From Sequoia sempervirens (lineage: Eukaryota; Streptophyta; Pinopsida; Cupressales; Cupressaceae): 64,000 nucleotides of DNA. Below, piece by piece: positions 12,101 through 23,040 of the stretch (the first letter of the stretch is position 1; each line of letters starts with the position of its first letter). Under the pieces are notes generated by a model. The model was given only the letters and a program-made list of their open reading frames with translations, did no database searches and was not told the DNA's origin. The stretch covers positions 13,687,918 through 13,751,917 of the forward strand of contig VDFB02000001.1 of the NCBI GenBank assembly GCA_007258455.2, read 5' to 3'. A program made the translations under genes and the position numbers.

Positions 12101-12225
12101 GTAGGTTGATTAACATCTCCTACAAATTCAAAAAATAAATATAAAAAACAACCTAAAACTAACAAATTCAAAACAAAAAACAAACAATCCTTACCTCTCA
12201 CACCTCCTCGTCGATGTGGCGACAT
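9108..12225 (-). pseudogene. decayed multi-exon gene, unknown family
   Basis: On the minus strand I see an ATG at 12225-12223 (MSPHRRGGVRG). A phase-1 intron (12194-12120, GT…AG) leads to a 1040-nt exon (12119-11080), then exons 10983-10915, 10821-10756, 9376-9284 and 9174-9108, each with GT/AG borders. The product would start with a Gln/Pro-rich segment (QQQEEKNPEQSQQQQQQ), then a charged, probably coiled-coil stretch (KQLEDLIRRLNDPNSSTMER). Next comes a Cys/His-bearing part (RFPIHWCHHQESRNFFWDRW, DDPPCNNCEVP) and a segment SLSGGLRSHLCQSCKATC. The big exon stays in one frame for over 1 kb but has stops near 12005, 11672, 11560, 11434, 11413 and 11148. The last exon fits a C-terminus ending FEYFSCGE and a TGA at 9124-9122. 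The phase between 10756 and 9376 does not close, so an exon may be lost where the PPR hairpins sit. Zinc binding is only a guess. Confidence 0.55.
9560..10480. repeat. second PPR-derived inverted-repeat cluster
   Basis: Alternating forward and reverse copies of a 90-130 bp PPR-coding piece. Forward copies read YNNCGGIEKAMNCLKK (about 9610) and ELFEEMPRRNVVSW (about 9955-9995). Reverse copies read SIDKAMSCLKKLPQRNAVSW (about 10320-10385, minus strand). The phrase catcaccatgagaccgcatt and its complement mark the turn points near 9700, 10010 and 10315. It lies in the intron between exons 10756 and 9376 of the unknown minus-strand gene and is built from the same PPR motif as the cluster at 865-1262, though the two differ in sequence. 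Confidence 0.7.
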
Positions 12226-12638
12226 CCTTGCGATGAAACAACAACCGTTGATGAAGAATTTTGCAAAATACCTCCTCCCAAAATGCAAGCGTAGAAAATT
12301 GAGGTTTTTGCCACGAGTAAGAGAAAAAACACAGTCAAATGCAAGAATGAATTCAATTTTTTTTTTCTTTTAATAGGTCATAACATGAGCGTGTTATAGG
12401 TTCGTTGTGGCCAAGCCTCAGGCTCGACACACCAAGCCATAACGTAAGCGTGTTATAATGTGCTCATGTTATGAGTTTTCAAAAAAATTTAAAAAAGTTG
12501 GCCACAAATTGGCTACCCATCTTCATGCACCTGCCCATAATACAAATTGAATGTCACATATTTGACATATTTCTTCCAATGAATAGTAATTTTGTCTTAC
12601 TTAAGTTTTAGAGTAAAGCAAGATAAGCATGTGAATTT
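12226..12638. other. upstream flank with short palindromes
   Basis: Lies 5' of the minus-strand gene. Between 12378 and 12476 are related palindromic words (cataacatgagcgtgttat, cataacgtaagcgtgttat, gctcatgttatgag). No TATA box could be assigned with confidence. Confidence 0.35.
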
Positions 12639-12900
12639 TGTTGGCACCCCATTTGATGTGTCTCATTTCTTGTTGTTCTACTCCCATATTGTACATTTGA
12701 CCCAACATTTATAACTAATTTAAGTGAATTTGAATGGGCATTCCCTTCGTCAACTTTGACTAAGTGTTATTCATGCAAGGGCTTTCAAAGTCATAACTTT
12801 TGACTGGGAAGTTTGTTTGGGTTCAAATTTTATAGGGAGATTTGTTATGGGGAGTTGTTTGGATTATTGACATAGTTTGGTTGGTGGCCATTTTGACACT
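12639..12900 (+). repeat. LTR fragment, family of the 57007 LTR
   Basis: Begins tgttggcaccccatttgatg, closely matching the start of the LTR at 57007 (tgttggcaccccattttgat), and stays loosely alignable for some 200 bp (tgtctcattt, gtacatttg, ctaagtg). It breaks off at the AT-rich tract. No second LTR or internal region was found. Confidence 0.5.
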
Positions 12901-12904
12901 TTTT

Positions 12905-13272
12905 TAAGGCCAAAATATATATAAACAAAATAAATACATATATAAAATATACATAGATAGATAGATAACTAATATACACATGTATAAAATACAAATAAAT
13001 AGTATAAAAATACATAAATAAAATATAAGTATAAATAAAATATACATAATATATAAATAAAAATATATATATACATAAATAAAATATAGATAAATATATA
13101 TAAATAAAATATACATAAATAAAATATACATAGATAAAACACACATAACTAGAATTAGATAGAATATAATTAGATAAAGTACACATAAATAAATATAAAT
13201 AATATATACATATAACTAAAATACACATAGATATAAATAAAATATGCATATAAAAAGATATAAATGAAATAT

Positions 13273-13305
<33 letters not shown>

Positions 13306-13530
13306 ATATAAACATAAATAAAATACACAAATAGATATAATAAAATATACACAACTAAATATAAATAAAATATAATAAGTAGATATAAATAAAATATATA
13401 TAATACACAAATAAATATAAATAAGATATACACAGATAAAATACATATATATAAATAAAATATATAGATAAAATATAAATAAAATATACACATAAATAAA
13501 ATAGATAGATATATTCATTTATGTCTATCT
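12905..13530. repeat. AT-rich simple-sequence tract
   Basis: About 620 bp made almost entirely of ataaataaaatatacat-like words, with a short (AC)n(AT)n run near 13271-13304. Long hydrophobic Tyr/Ile frames on the minus strand are a by-product of this composition. Confidence 0.85.
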
Positions 13531-13559
13531 ATGTATATAAACTGGGATCCTAAAGGCAT

Positions 13560-15077
13560 GAGAGTAAGCACTCTAGGTTTAAGGGAAAAAGAGGAGGAGA
13601 AAGATGGTGATGGAAAAGACTAGATGGTGAATTCACGCAAAAGCATGGAGGATCTTCAGGTCGAAGGGAATACATGCTCTTCTAGTAGTAAAGCAAGTCA
13701 AGGAGAAAATGTATAGGTGGGAGAGGAAGGCACGAAAGATGAAGAACAAAGGGATAGGCCTAAGAAAAGTAACCAAGAAATGGTCACAACAATGTTGTTG
13801 GAGGAAGCATAAATTAATGATGTGAACCCCTTATTGAAGGTGGGAAGTGAACGAGCCAATGAAATCAAAGGATAAAACTGTGGATAAGGCTGAAGAGGTG
13901 GTAGAGGTTGTGTTGGAGAGGCTAAGATGGAAGAGGATGTGGCAGAGCTTCTGAAGCTAACAATGGAAAAAAACTTTAGAGGAGGAAGAGGAAGGCGAGC
14001 TAATGCTGGAAAATGATGAATTGGTGGACATAGGGGAAGAGAAACCATAGGAAATAGAGAAACTAGGGATTAAGTAGTGTGATCCCAAAAGGAAATCCCC
14101 AGATTATGACAAAGAAAAGAAGTTGAGAAGGAAAACCAATTAAGAGAAGCACACCCAAGACGTTGAGGCAAAGGGACATGTGAAAATAACCTAATTACTT
14201 AGGTCAGGGAAGGGCATCTCCCTTCTCAGAGAGCCATGAAGATCATTTCATGGAATGTTAGGGGCTTAAACGCCCCTAACAAAAAGCACATGTTACGATG
14301 CTTGATGGAGTCATCATAGCCAGTTGTTGTGTTGATTCAAGAATCAAAGTTGTCATAGGGATAAGCGAAACTTTCAGAGTAGGGAAAAATTTGGGGGTGC
14401 GGAAGTGGTAGGATCGGAAGGAGCCTCTGGGGGTCTGATTGTGTTTTGGAACCCATAATCAATATATTTGGAGAAGGTGGATATGGACAAGCATTGGATA
14501 GCATGAAAGGTAAGAAGTATGCTGTCTAATTTAAATTTCCTTTTAGTAAACGTTTATGGGCCCTCTTCATGCATAGAAAGAGGATGGTATGGGAGCTGGT
14601 AGAGAGAGTATGCAATAACTCTCAGATGGAGATATGTATCCTGGGTGGAGATCTCAATGCTATTTTGCACTAACAAGATAAAGGGGAAGGGATAAGAAGG
14701 AAGTTGCAGTCTCAAAGTGATTAGAGGATTTTGTGGAAAGAAACATGTTGATGGATGTGCAAAGGTCAAATGCAACATATGCGGGAACAAATAGGAGAAA
14801 GAGTTTCAGTAACATAGATGAGCATATAGACATATTCTTTTTCAAAGGAAATTTAGGGACCTTCCCTTTTGCAATAGAAGGAAAAATATTGCCACAATCA
14901 AGCTTAGATCATCACCAATAAGTATGGAAAACACAGGGGAGAAAAGGCCAATGAGGTGCCATTTTAAAATTGAAAAGATTTGGATGTGTGATCAAATTTT
15001 TTCAACCTCATAAATAATGGTGGGAGGAGGTGAATCCGAGGGGTACAAAAATGTTCAAGGTAGTATCAAAGTTAAAG
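13560..15077 (+). pseudogene. L1-type LINE, 5' part: ORF1 tail and endonuclease
   Basis: 13560-14235 has the Lys/Glu-rich texture of a LINE ORF1 tail and linker, with stops. From ATG 14236 the frame reads MKIISWNVRGLNAPNKK, the hallmark start of a plant L1 apurinic-type endonuclease (EN), with LIQESKLS shortly after. Later pieces are GGLIVFWNP, LLVNVYGPSS, SNATYAGTNRRKSFSNIDEH (about 14770-14825) and the end of EN, GKILPQSSLDHH. Several stops and frameshifts make it dead. The frame then reads GTKMFKVVSKLKL and stops being LINE at 15078-15082, where element A is inserted. The LINE resumes at 47887 in the same frame. Confidence 0.85.
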
Positions 15078-15082
15078 CTTTT

Positions 15083-16377
15083 TGTAATTTCCCTTTCTTG
15101 GGCAATTGGCAGACGTAGTGGTTAGTCTACCATTTGGTCCTCATAGGCTAACAGGATGGTTAAGGGGACCCTTTCTAAGGGTATTTATAGGGTAATCAGT
15201 TAATCATTTGGTTCTACTTCCTAGCTCTATGCATTTTAGAGGTTCTTTGTGCACCTTTTGAGTCATTAGTTGAGCACTTTTTCCTATACTTACTATTTAT
15301 TGTAAGTCACAAGAGGTCACTGGTATGGTTAGTTGGTAGTATTTCTAATTTGGGCATGAAATAATTATATCTTGGTTCTATCTTGGCGTGATTATGGTCC
15401 AACATGTTAAGTATTAATAATGTCAAACAATAAAGTCAAATTAAATTATTTAACTTTATGTGTTATTTAAATATATTAAAAGTGCCTTATAAAATGAGGT
15501 GATATAAGCGATTTAAAAGAATACTTTATTACATAAAGTTGGGCACCCAAATTTGAAAGGGGTCATAAGGTGGGAGTTTGAAATTAAATTACATGTATTT
15601 TTATGCTAACTTGGGCTTGGGTGTTTGGAGGAGTATAAAATCCATTTCATTTGCTTTTTGGTTTTTATGTTGGAGAATATTTGAAAGAGAAGTTTGTGGG
15701 TTGACTTGTTATTCACTTTGTGAGGATGAAAACCCTCATGAAGAACATCATCTACAAGATTGTAAGATATCCCAAGGGTGATTGGTTGATAGCTCCATCT
15801 AGGGGTTATACCTGTGCTTCATTTATTCAATTTGCAATTGTGTTTTGGAGATATTATTAGAGGTTATCATCTAGAAGGATTTTTTGTGGTATGTGAAGCA
15901 TTTGACGAAGGTTTTTGAAGGAGGAAATATGCATTATGAGCTCCCATCAAGCTGTTCGTACAGTTGTAGTAGGTCATACACCTGCAACTAGGCGTGCGAT
16001 CTTCCAAAGCAAAACACCTAGGGTTAAATGAACTACAATCACTCCATTTGGTGGCATCTAGGGTAGGAGATTTTTTGTGTAGCAATTTCAAGGCATGATA
16101 ATGAGGTATTGAGGAGTGGCGTCCAAGTTTGTGAGCTTCCAGTTTGTTGGTTATGAATTTTTAGACCTACACCTTTTATATTTTACCAAATGGGTATGAT
16201 TTCAATATAATTTTGATACTATAATAAAATTTGGGTTCTATATCATTTATGCATTTTCTTAGACTTTTAGCTATTTTGCAATTATTTGTATTTTTGAGTT
16301 ATTTGCCAAAAACACAAAAAAATTTAAAAAATCATAAAAATAAAAATAAAGAAAACTACAAATAGGGGGACAATACA
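15083..16377 (+). repeat. 5' LTR of element A
   Basis: 1295 bp, alignable end to end with 46597-47881. It begins TGTAATTTCCC and ends GGGGGACAATACA. A likely TATA box, TATAAAA, is at 15634-15640, with the matching site at 47156-47162 in the other LTR. Confidence 0.9.
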
Positions 16378-16378
16378 G

Positions 16379-16393
16379 TGATATCAAAGTTGG
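16379..16393 (+). promoter_or_regulatory. primer-binding site of element A
   Basis: tgatatcaaagttgg directly follows the 5' LTR and resembles TGGTATCAGAGC, the site complementary to the 3' end of initiator tRNA-Met used by many plant LTR elements, with several changes. Confidence 0.6.
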
Positions 16394-16394
16394 T

Positions 16395-16833
16395 TTTCCT
16401 ACTATCCTGTGTTAAAACCATTACATGTGTGAAAAAGAGCAACATTGTAATAGAGTAGGTTAGTGGCATCCCCCACAGGTTCCTGAAGGTGATACCATTT
16501 TGGACATTTTGGGTATACACAAGAGTTCATCTAGTGAGAGCGACAATATCACATGTTTAATGGTAGAAAAGGACAAGGAGCGAGTTGGGTCAGTTAGTCC
16601 TAATGCTAGAGTAGAGCGGAAGTTTGACACTCTGATGGATATGATGTCGCAACTCCTAGCCAAGATGAATCATAATGTAACTCTGACACAAACAATTCAG
16701 CATTGTGAGTCCAGTGGTACCAATGCACAAGTTGATCAGCACTAGGGTGAGAGTTGGAGGACCACTATATCTTTCACACCTAAACCCCTACAACCTACCT
16801 TCACACGTAAGGAGGAGACAAGTGTTCCCCAGG
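16395..16833 (+). pseudogene. gag of element A, N-terminal part
   Basis: An open stretch at about 16500-16745 reads MDILGIHKSSSSESDNITCL and later RVERKFDTLMDMMSQLLAKM, a polar N-terminus with a short amphipathic helix typical of gypsy gag. After a stop the frame continues FTPKPLQPTFTRKEETSVPQ up to 16833, where element B interrupts. The gag resumes at 42364. The encoded capsid protein would have packaged the element RNA in the cytoplasm. Confidence 0.65.
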
Positions 16834-17748
16834 TGATGCATGAGCATCATCTCCAAAACAATTTTGATTTTATTTTGGTTCTTTTTTTGGAATTTTTGTT
16901 GTGCAGTTTGGGGGAGACCCATGCAACTATGGAAGAGATTTAAAAATTGCAAAGTATAAAAAATATTACCATATACATACATGTGGCTAGGAAAGAAGGA
17001 ATTAGTTGAAAACAATAACCATTTTCAATTATCAATTGCAGATTTTTAACGTGTGGAAAAAGAGAGAAATTGGCGCATGGGAGTTGATAATTTGGTTGGA
17101 AAGGAAAGGTAGTTATTAAATTTTAGTTACCTTTCTATTTTTAGCATGGGAGTTGGTTTTCAATTTCCAAGGAAAAAAAGAAAAGAAAATAAGCATTGAT
17201 AGGTAGTTGGAGCAGATTGGAATGTGAAGGAGAGGTGGTTGGGTTTGGCGTGGAAGGAAGAAGTTGAGAGATTGGCAAAGGAAGAATTGGCATAGGAAAG
17301 AAGCAACAATGTGGGAAGGGTAGAAAGAAGATGGAGAGTGTGAACATAGGAAGAATATGCAACCATCAAGCCTACATATGAAGGCAAGAAGAGGTAGATT
17401 TCAAACCTTTTAGTTGTTTTTTTATCTATCTTATATTTGTTGATTTGTCATGGTGTTTGATTGTGGTGCAAACATTGTAAATGAATAAGGAGGAAAATTT
17501 TAAATTCTTTTTATTATTCCTACTCACTATTTTGAACCCAACATGTTGATATAAGCATTTGAAATTTGTTGTTGGTTGCATAATTTCCTTTGTGCAAAAG
17601 ATAGAGGGGTAATATTTGTTGTTATTTTAATTTGTAAGTGTATAATTTCCTCGTATTTCGTCCATAGTGGTGAACTAATAAGTTGGAAAGTAGTAATAAA
17701 AAACCCAAGTCAGTTATATGTGTTCTTAGTTTTGCAATCGTTCCATCA
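16834..17748 (+). repeat. 5' LTR of element B
   Basis: About 915 bp, matching 41452-42363 (for example tttgtgcagtttgggggaga in the latter). A degenerate tRNA-Met primer site, tagtattagagttg, follows at 17755-17768. The exact 3' edge is uncertain by a few bases because the two LTR ends differ (ccatca against ccgttt). Confidence 0.85.
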
Positions 17749-17799
17749 AATTTTTAGTATTAGAGTTGTAAGTGACTAGGCAGGGTAGAGTTGGGAAAG

Positions 17800-18890
17800 A
17801 TGCCATCAAGGAGAATGCCAAGAGGAGGTGCTAAAAGAGGTATGGACAAAGGGATTCTTGAAATGTTGCAGAATCTCATGGAAAGAATGGAGGCCATGGA
17901 GCAGGCGCAAAAGAGAGGATTACCTATGGGAGATATGAGTGACAATGAAGAAGAGGAGCAACTAGCCAAAGAAGAGGTATTTCATGGAGAAGGAGAAGAC
18001 CTTGATGGAGTTGAAGTAAGGTTGCTGAGAGTAGTACAGACATGGGTGTTGGAGCTAGGCCCAATAGCGAGGTTCCCATTTACTCAGGAAGCCTCAATGG
18101 AGAGGAACTCATAGATTGGATCAGTAAGCTTGATAAATATTTTTAATATGAAGAAGTGGATGAGAAGAAACAAGTCAAGTTTGCATGCACACAACTCAAA
18201 GGCCACACTGCTATGTGGTGGGATTATGTTTAGTGAGAAAGAAGAAAGAAGAACAAGGAAAATATAACTTCTTGGGATATAATGGTTGCCAAGTTGAAAT
18301 CCAAGTTCCTTCCTAGAGACTACTAGACTAATATGTTTAAAAGATTACAAAATATTAAGCAGAAAGAGATAAGTGTGAAAGGATATATAAAGGATTTTTA
18401 CAAGCTTGTGATTCAGTTAGGGCATAGTGAAGAAGATATGGAGAAGGTAGCTAGGTACCTCAATGGATTGTGGTACATTTTGCAAGATGAACTAAGTCTT
18501 TTGTCACATAGAACTCTTGAGGAGACATATCAATTTTCCATTATAGAAGAGAAACTTATGAGAAAACAAAATCAACAAGGAAGAGGTAGAGGAAGAGAGA
18601 AACACTCTAATAGAGGACAACAACACCATCAAGGTGAAGAATTCAACACTTCTAGTGGACAAGCCAATCCCAAGAGAGGAGGTTTCCAAAACATAGGAGG
18701 GAGACCATTTGGTAGAGGAGGTTACCAAGAAAGAGGAAGAGGCTTTCTAGGTGAGTACTTTAAGTGTAACAAGTTTGGTCACAAAAGTTGGAAGTGTTCT
18801 GAGTTTACACAAGAAGGCCATAGAAGGCTTGAGAGGAGTAATCAAATTGTGCAAGCAGACTAAGAGAGTTTGGGGTCACCTTCTCATAAC
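17800..18890 (+). pseudogene. gag of element B
   Basis: From ATG 17800 the product starts MPSRRMPRGGAKRGMDKGIL with a helical MERMEAMEQ segment. After a frameshift near 18060-18110 the capsid region follows: VPIYSGSLNGEELIDWISKL, then FACTQLKGHTAMWWDY (about 18178-18228), the retrotransposon gag core. The second open stretch (18333-18863) includes VKGYIKDFYKLVIQLGHSEE and an Arg/Gly/Gln-rich linker. It ends in a zinc knuckle, YFKCNKFGHKSWKC, in which the first Cys of CX2CX4HX4C has been replaced by Tyr. At least five stops or frameshifts make it non-functional. Confidence 0.85.
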
Positions 18891-18939
18891 CTAGAAGAAC
18901 TTGAGATAGGAGAGTCTTTTTGTTCAAAAGAGTATAGTT

Positions 18940-19137
18940 GAAGCCACCAAAGGAGAGTCCAGAACCTGCGCAAAGGTGAGCTTTATTCAAGACCAATTGC
19001 AAGGCTAAAGGTAAGTGTTGCAAACTTATTATTGATAGCAATAGCACAAATAATCTTATGTCAATTTAAATGGTGAACAAGCTAGGTATTACTAGAATCA
19101 AACATCCTAATCCATATCAAGTTTCTTGGTTACAAAA
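18940..19137 (+). pseudogene. protease of element B, N-terminal half
   Basis: Reads CKLIIDSNSTNNLMS, equivalent to the gypsy protease active-site stretch (IDGGSTDNLVS). The catalytic Asp is kept, but the flanking Gly is changed and a stop follows. Then comes LGITRIKHPNPYQVSWLQ up to 19137, where element C interrupts. The protease continues at 38207. Confidence 0.8.
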
Positions 19138-20191
19138 TGTTGGGATTAAGGTGTCTCAACCTTTGCAAGTCCTAGCATTAATGTTGCTATTTAATTATTA
19201 ATTTTAGCCTACATATTTATTTTATGTCATTCTTGTGATGTCACTTTGTGGGACCTACTTTGGTGAGGTAGCAACTTACATGGCAAGTGACTAGGATGAA
19301 ATGCATCGTAACTTAGTGGAAATAGGCGTCCCACTTTGTGAACCCCACTATAAGCTATTTTAGTGGAATTTGTCATAAGTTGTAAGAGTTGGACTATGAC
19401 AACTACTCTAATGGATTATGACAAAACTATGATAAATTGTATGACAGTGTAAGAGTCAAGACTAGTGAATTTGTGGCATGTGTCAGTTGTGCATGTGGTA
19501 GGCATATTGCATGTTGAGAGGACTAAAATTTTTCATAGTAGTTTATGACAGATGGGTTGCATGTTGAGATTTTATGATAGTTGAATAAGCAAGTGAAGAT
19601 ATGCGCCTTGCACGTTATCCTTTTTGTATGCATGCATGCAGTGAAGAGGATATTGACATGTGGAATTTCTAAGCGTCCATATTGGTACTCTATAAATATG
19701 GGCATTTTCTAGAGGAGTTGTGTGAGGAGAATTTTTAATTACAGGGTTATGATACTAGATTTCTTCCAAAAGAGCAAGATGTAGTCTCCATGTTAAGGTC
19801 GGGAGCCTGAAATGTATTGTAACCATATTGTTGCAAATTAATACATTAGTTTGATGCTTTAGAGTGTGGGGTTTTTTACTCAAAAGGGTTTTCCCCACAT
19901 ATCTCGTGTTTTCTTCTCTTTTGTCTATCTTTCTTCTATTCTTCATGTTTCTCATTCTTAAATGTTTATTTACATGTCGTTATGCTACTAAAATTTTCTT
20001 AGATCTGGAACTACACCATCTTTCCTCTAAGGGTTAATGCATGAGAATTTAACTATGTTTGTTTCCACTTTATTATATAGTAGTATGTTCTTGTATCAAG
20101 ATGATTGAAATCTAATTTGTTTAAAGAAACATAAGATACAAAACGTGCATATTGGTTCTCAAAAGGTTTTTTGAGTTCATCATTCCCTTTC
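19138..20191 (+). repeat. 5' LTR of element C
   Basis: 1054 bp, differing from the 3' LTR at scattered sites only. A TATA box, TATAAATA, sits near 19691-19698 (37700-37707 in the partner) and a plausible transcript start lies about 30 bp downstream. Confidence 0.93.
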
Positions 20192-20193
20192 AT

Positions 20194-20205
20194 TTGGTAT
20201 CAGAG
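20194..20205 (+). promoter_or_regulatory. primer-binding site of element C
   Basis: TGGTATCAGAGC, the canonical tRNA-Met primer site, three bases after the LTR end. Confidence 0.9.
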
Positions 20206-20284
20206 CTCAATTCCAAACTTGCATGTCACTTGCATGTGCTTGCATGTGTATGTTTGTAAGTTGCATGTACTTGCATGGACTTAC

Positions 20285-21344
20285 TGTTGGCATATGGCTT
20301 AGGGAGATTATTGGTATGGCTTCTAGTGTTGTCATTGATGGCAACTAAAGCCACTATTATGGTCCGCAGATCCGAACTTGCTCATACTAACAAGAAAAGT
20401 AGAGAACAATGTGTTATCGACAGAAAACATGATGAACATGGTATCCGATTAGTATGTCAATCTGTATGATTCACCGGATCATCATCTTATGTTGTGGATC
20501 CCCAATATAGGTTGTTAAGCATGTATGATACCTTATTGGTAAGTTTTGTGATGTTGCATTAATCCGTGTACGAGTAAAGAGATCTGGTAGAATGATTTTC
20601 TTTCTATTTGTTCATTATGGCCAACCTAATCAATGAAGCATGTTGCAAATGTATAAGGGATGATTGTTTAATTATTTCTATATTTGAGAATTTTGTTTTT
20701 TGAGTCCTAGCTATGGTTTGGTCGACGTGTGTGGGAAGCTAACATATAGTGTTTGAATTCTTGATAGTGGGTATTTATGTGAGTTCGGGCAATTCATTTT
20801 GTGTGCATGAGATATATGAGAGAAGTTGTGAGGCAGAGAAGTTGGGTATGCGAATATCAAAAGTTCAGCTGTGAGAATTTTGCTGGTACAAAAGAGGATT
20901 TGGTGACAAAGCAGAAGCAAAGTGCAAAGTCTGACAGAAGGTTTAGAACTTGATTTATGAGCTTCACCGAAACTGAAACCAGGAATTTGTAGATTTCATC
21001 TTCTTAGTTCAAAATTTTGTTGTAATCTCTAACATTTTGTAAGGTAGTGAGCCTTCTTGTTTTGAGTAGTGAGCTCTAGGCAGTGTGCCTAAATGCATGT
21101 GCATTCCCTTTTCTTCATACTTTTAACAGAGTATATAAATTGTGGATTAATCTCCACTATGGTTTTTCCCTTAATAGGGTTTCCACGTAAAAATATTGGT
21201 GTTATGATGCTTTGATTATCTTGTTCATGTGCTTGCATCTTTATTTCTATTTATGTGTTGTTAATGGCTTAAGATCTAGATTTAAAGTTTAAATTTGTGG
21301 AACATTGATTCACCCCCCGCTCTCAGTGTTCCTTGAGTCCAGCA
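20285..21344 (+). repeat. 5' LTR of element D
   Basis: 1060 bp. TATA-like TATATAAAT lies at 21132-21140. The 3' end is followed by attggtattagagaagg (21345-21361), a changed tRNA-Met primer site. Confidence 0.9.
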
Positions 21345-21406
21345 ATTGGTATTAGAGAAGGTTCCTCTTCGGAAGCTTAATAGCTTGATGTGGATCTTGA
21401 AGTACA

Positions 21407-22608
21407 ATGGAATCTGGTGGTCTTCAACAACAACTTATGGTAGCACTTGATGATCTTGATCAGTCTAAAGCAAAAGTCCTAGAGTTAAAAAAAATCTTGT
21501 GGATGCTAAAGAATTCATTCAATCATTGAAGGATAAAATCAATGAGTCAAGAGAAAAGAGGAAGGAATTGTGTGATCAGCTGAAATAGAAAGGAAATAAA
21601 AGCTTGGAAGATGTTCACCTAAATCAGACCCTAAAAGAAATAACTGAAGAATGTGAAAAGCTTGCTAGGGACAATGCTACTCTAAAGCTTGAGATGGAAT
21701 ATGTGGCGATGAAGTTAACTAAGGAGATTGAAGAAAGAAAGAAGAATGAGGAGAATTTGGCTCAATCCTTGAAAGAGAAATTTGAAGAATGCAGTAGAGT
21801 TAATAGTGGATTCATTCAGTTGGAGATTGAACTACAACAATCCATAAGTAATGAACAAGAGCTTGAAAGATAAATAGTTATTATCATAAATGAACTCTCT
21901 ACTGCAAATGAATACAAGGAGAAGTTTAGGATCAGTTCTGCTAAGCTTGATGAGATGACTAAAGGACAAAAGGATGAAAATGATAAGCGAGGTCTTGGAT
22001 ATGAGAAGGAAGAAAGCTCCAGATATGAACACAAGGATCCCAGACAAAGAAATCAGATAAACAAAGGGAAAAGGTATCCTATAAGACAACCCAATGCTCA
22101 GAAGTTTAATGGTTACTACTTTGCTTGTAGTAAATTTGGTCATATGGCTTCTTAGTGTAGAAGAAAAGTAAATTCAAGCAGTCCATCATTTCCTGATCAG
22201 TGTTTGAGTTGTAATAAGTTTGAGCATAAGTCAATTGAATATAGAAGTATGGTTGTTAGTATAAGGAGTGTAAAATGCTACACCTGTGGAAGATTTGGAC
22301 ATGTTGCTAACTAGTGAAGATCAAGGGGAAATCAATGGAATGAATGGCCTAGAAAAAGAAATCAGGTGTGTTACAATTGTAACAGATTTGGTCACATTGC
22401 AAGATTCTACAGGAACAAGAACATGGATAGAAGAGGTCTGGTATATCAAGAAAGAAATTCACAGAAAAATGACAAAGGAAAAGGAAAAGCGATTGTGGAA
22501 GAAATAAGAGATCAAATGAAGAAAACATGGATAAAGAAGAGTGAATCTGATAAGCCCGTACCAGAAGCTGCCTCTGGTAATCCCTTCGGTAATTCCTCTA
22601 GAAATTGA
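21407..22608 (+). pseudogene. copia gag of element D with several zinc knuckles
   Basis: Starts MESGGLQQQLMVALDDLDQ. After an early frameshift comes a long coiled coil (KEITEECEKLARDN … LKEKFEECSRVNSGF … NEQELER, 21604-21873). The phrase KRGLGYEKEE near 21985 is typical of SIRE-type copia gag. Four CCHC-like knuckles follow: YFACSKFGHMAS-stop-C (first Cys and spacing damaged), CLSCNKFEHKSIEY, CYTCGRFGHVAN-stop and CYNCNRFGHIARFY. The knuckles bind element RNA. Stops lie after 21873 and near 22155 and 22315. Confidence 0.75.
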
Positions 22609-23040
22609 TCTCAGGCCATCGGCCTAAGGGGAGTATTTCAAATAAAATACTTTGCCCCCTGTCAGTAGTTGGCACTGGAATACAAGAAGCTGTAAGTAGT
22701 TGTGCCATCAGCCAACAAATGTATCCGTGATCACTTGTTCTGTAAGTTGAGATCTTGAAGGCCCGTAGATGGATTCTTCTCTTATTGTTTGAGAGAGCAG
22801 TGAAATTGAAACTCCTAGGGAAGAGCATTTATTGTGGAAAAAATTTAGGTGTGCAAAGCTATAAATGTATAATTGGAACCCTTATTTGTCACTTTGCATT
22901 GAAAAAGAATAATGAAAGATCTTTTGGAGTAGAATTTTGAAGGATTCAAGTTGATTTGATGATGAATTCATCAGGTATTCCATTCACTTGTAGAATTTCT
23001 AAATTTCTGCTCAGTAGGAAAACCTTGTTCGGTATGAAAA

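Noticed and set aside
12845..13518. Long minus-strand frames rich in Tyr, Ile and Phe
   Set aside because: They follow from the ataaataaaatatacat simple-sequence tract, overlap one another in all frames and have no start context or conserved motif.
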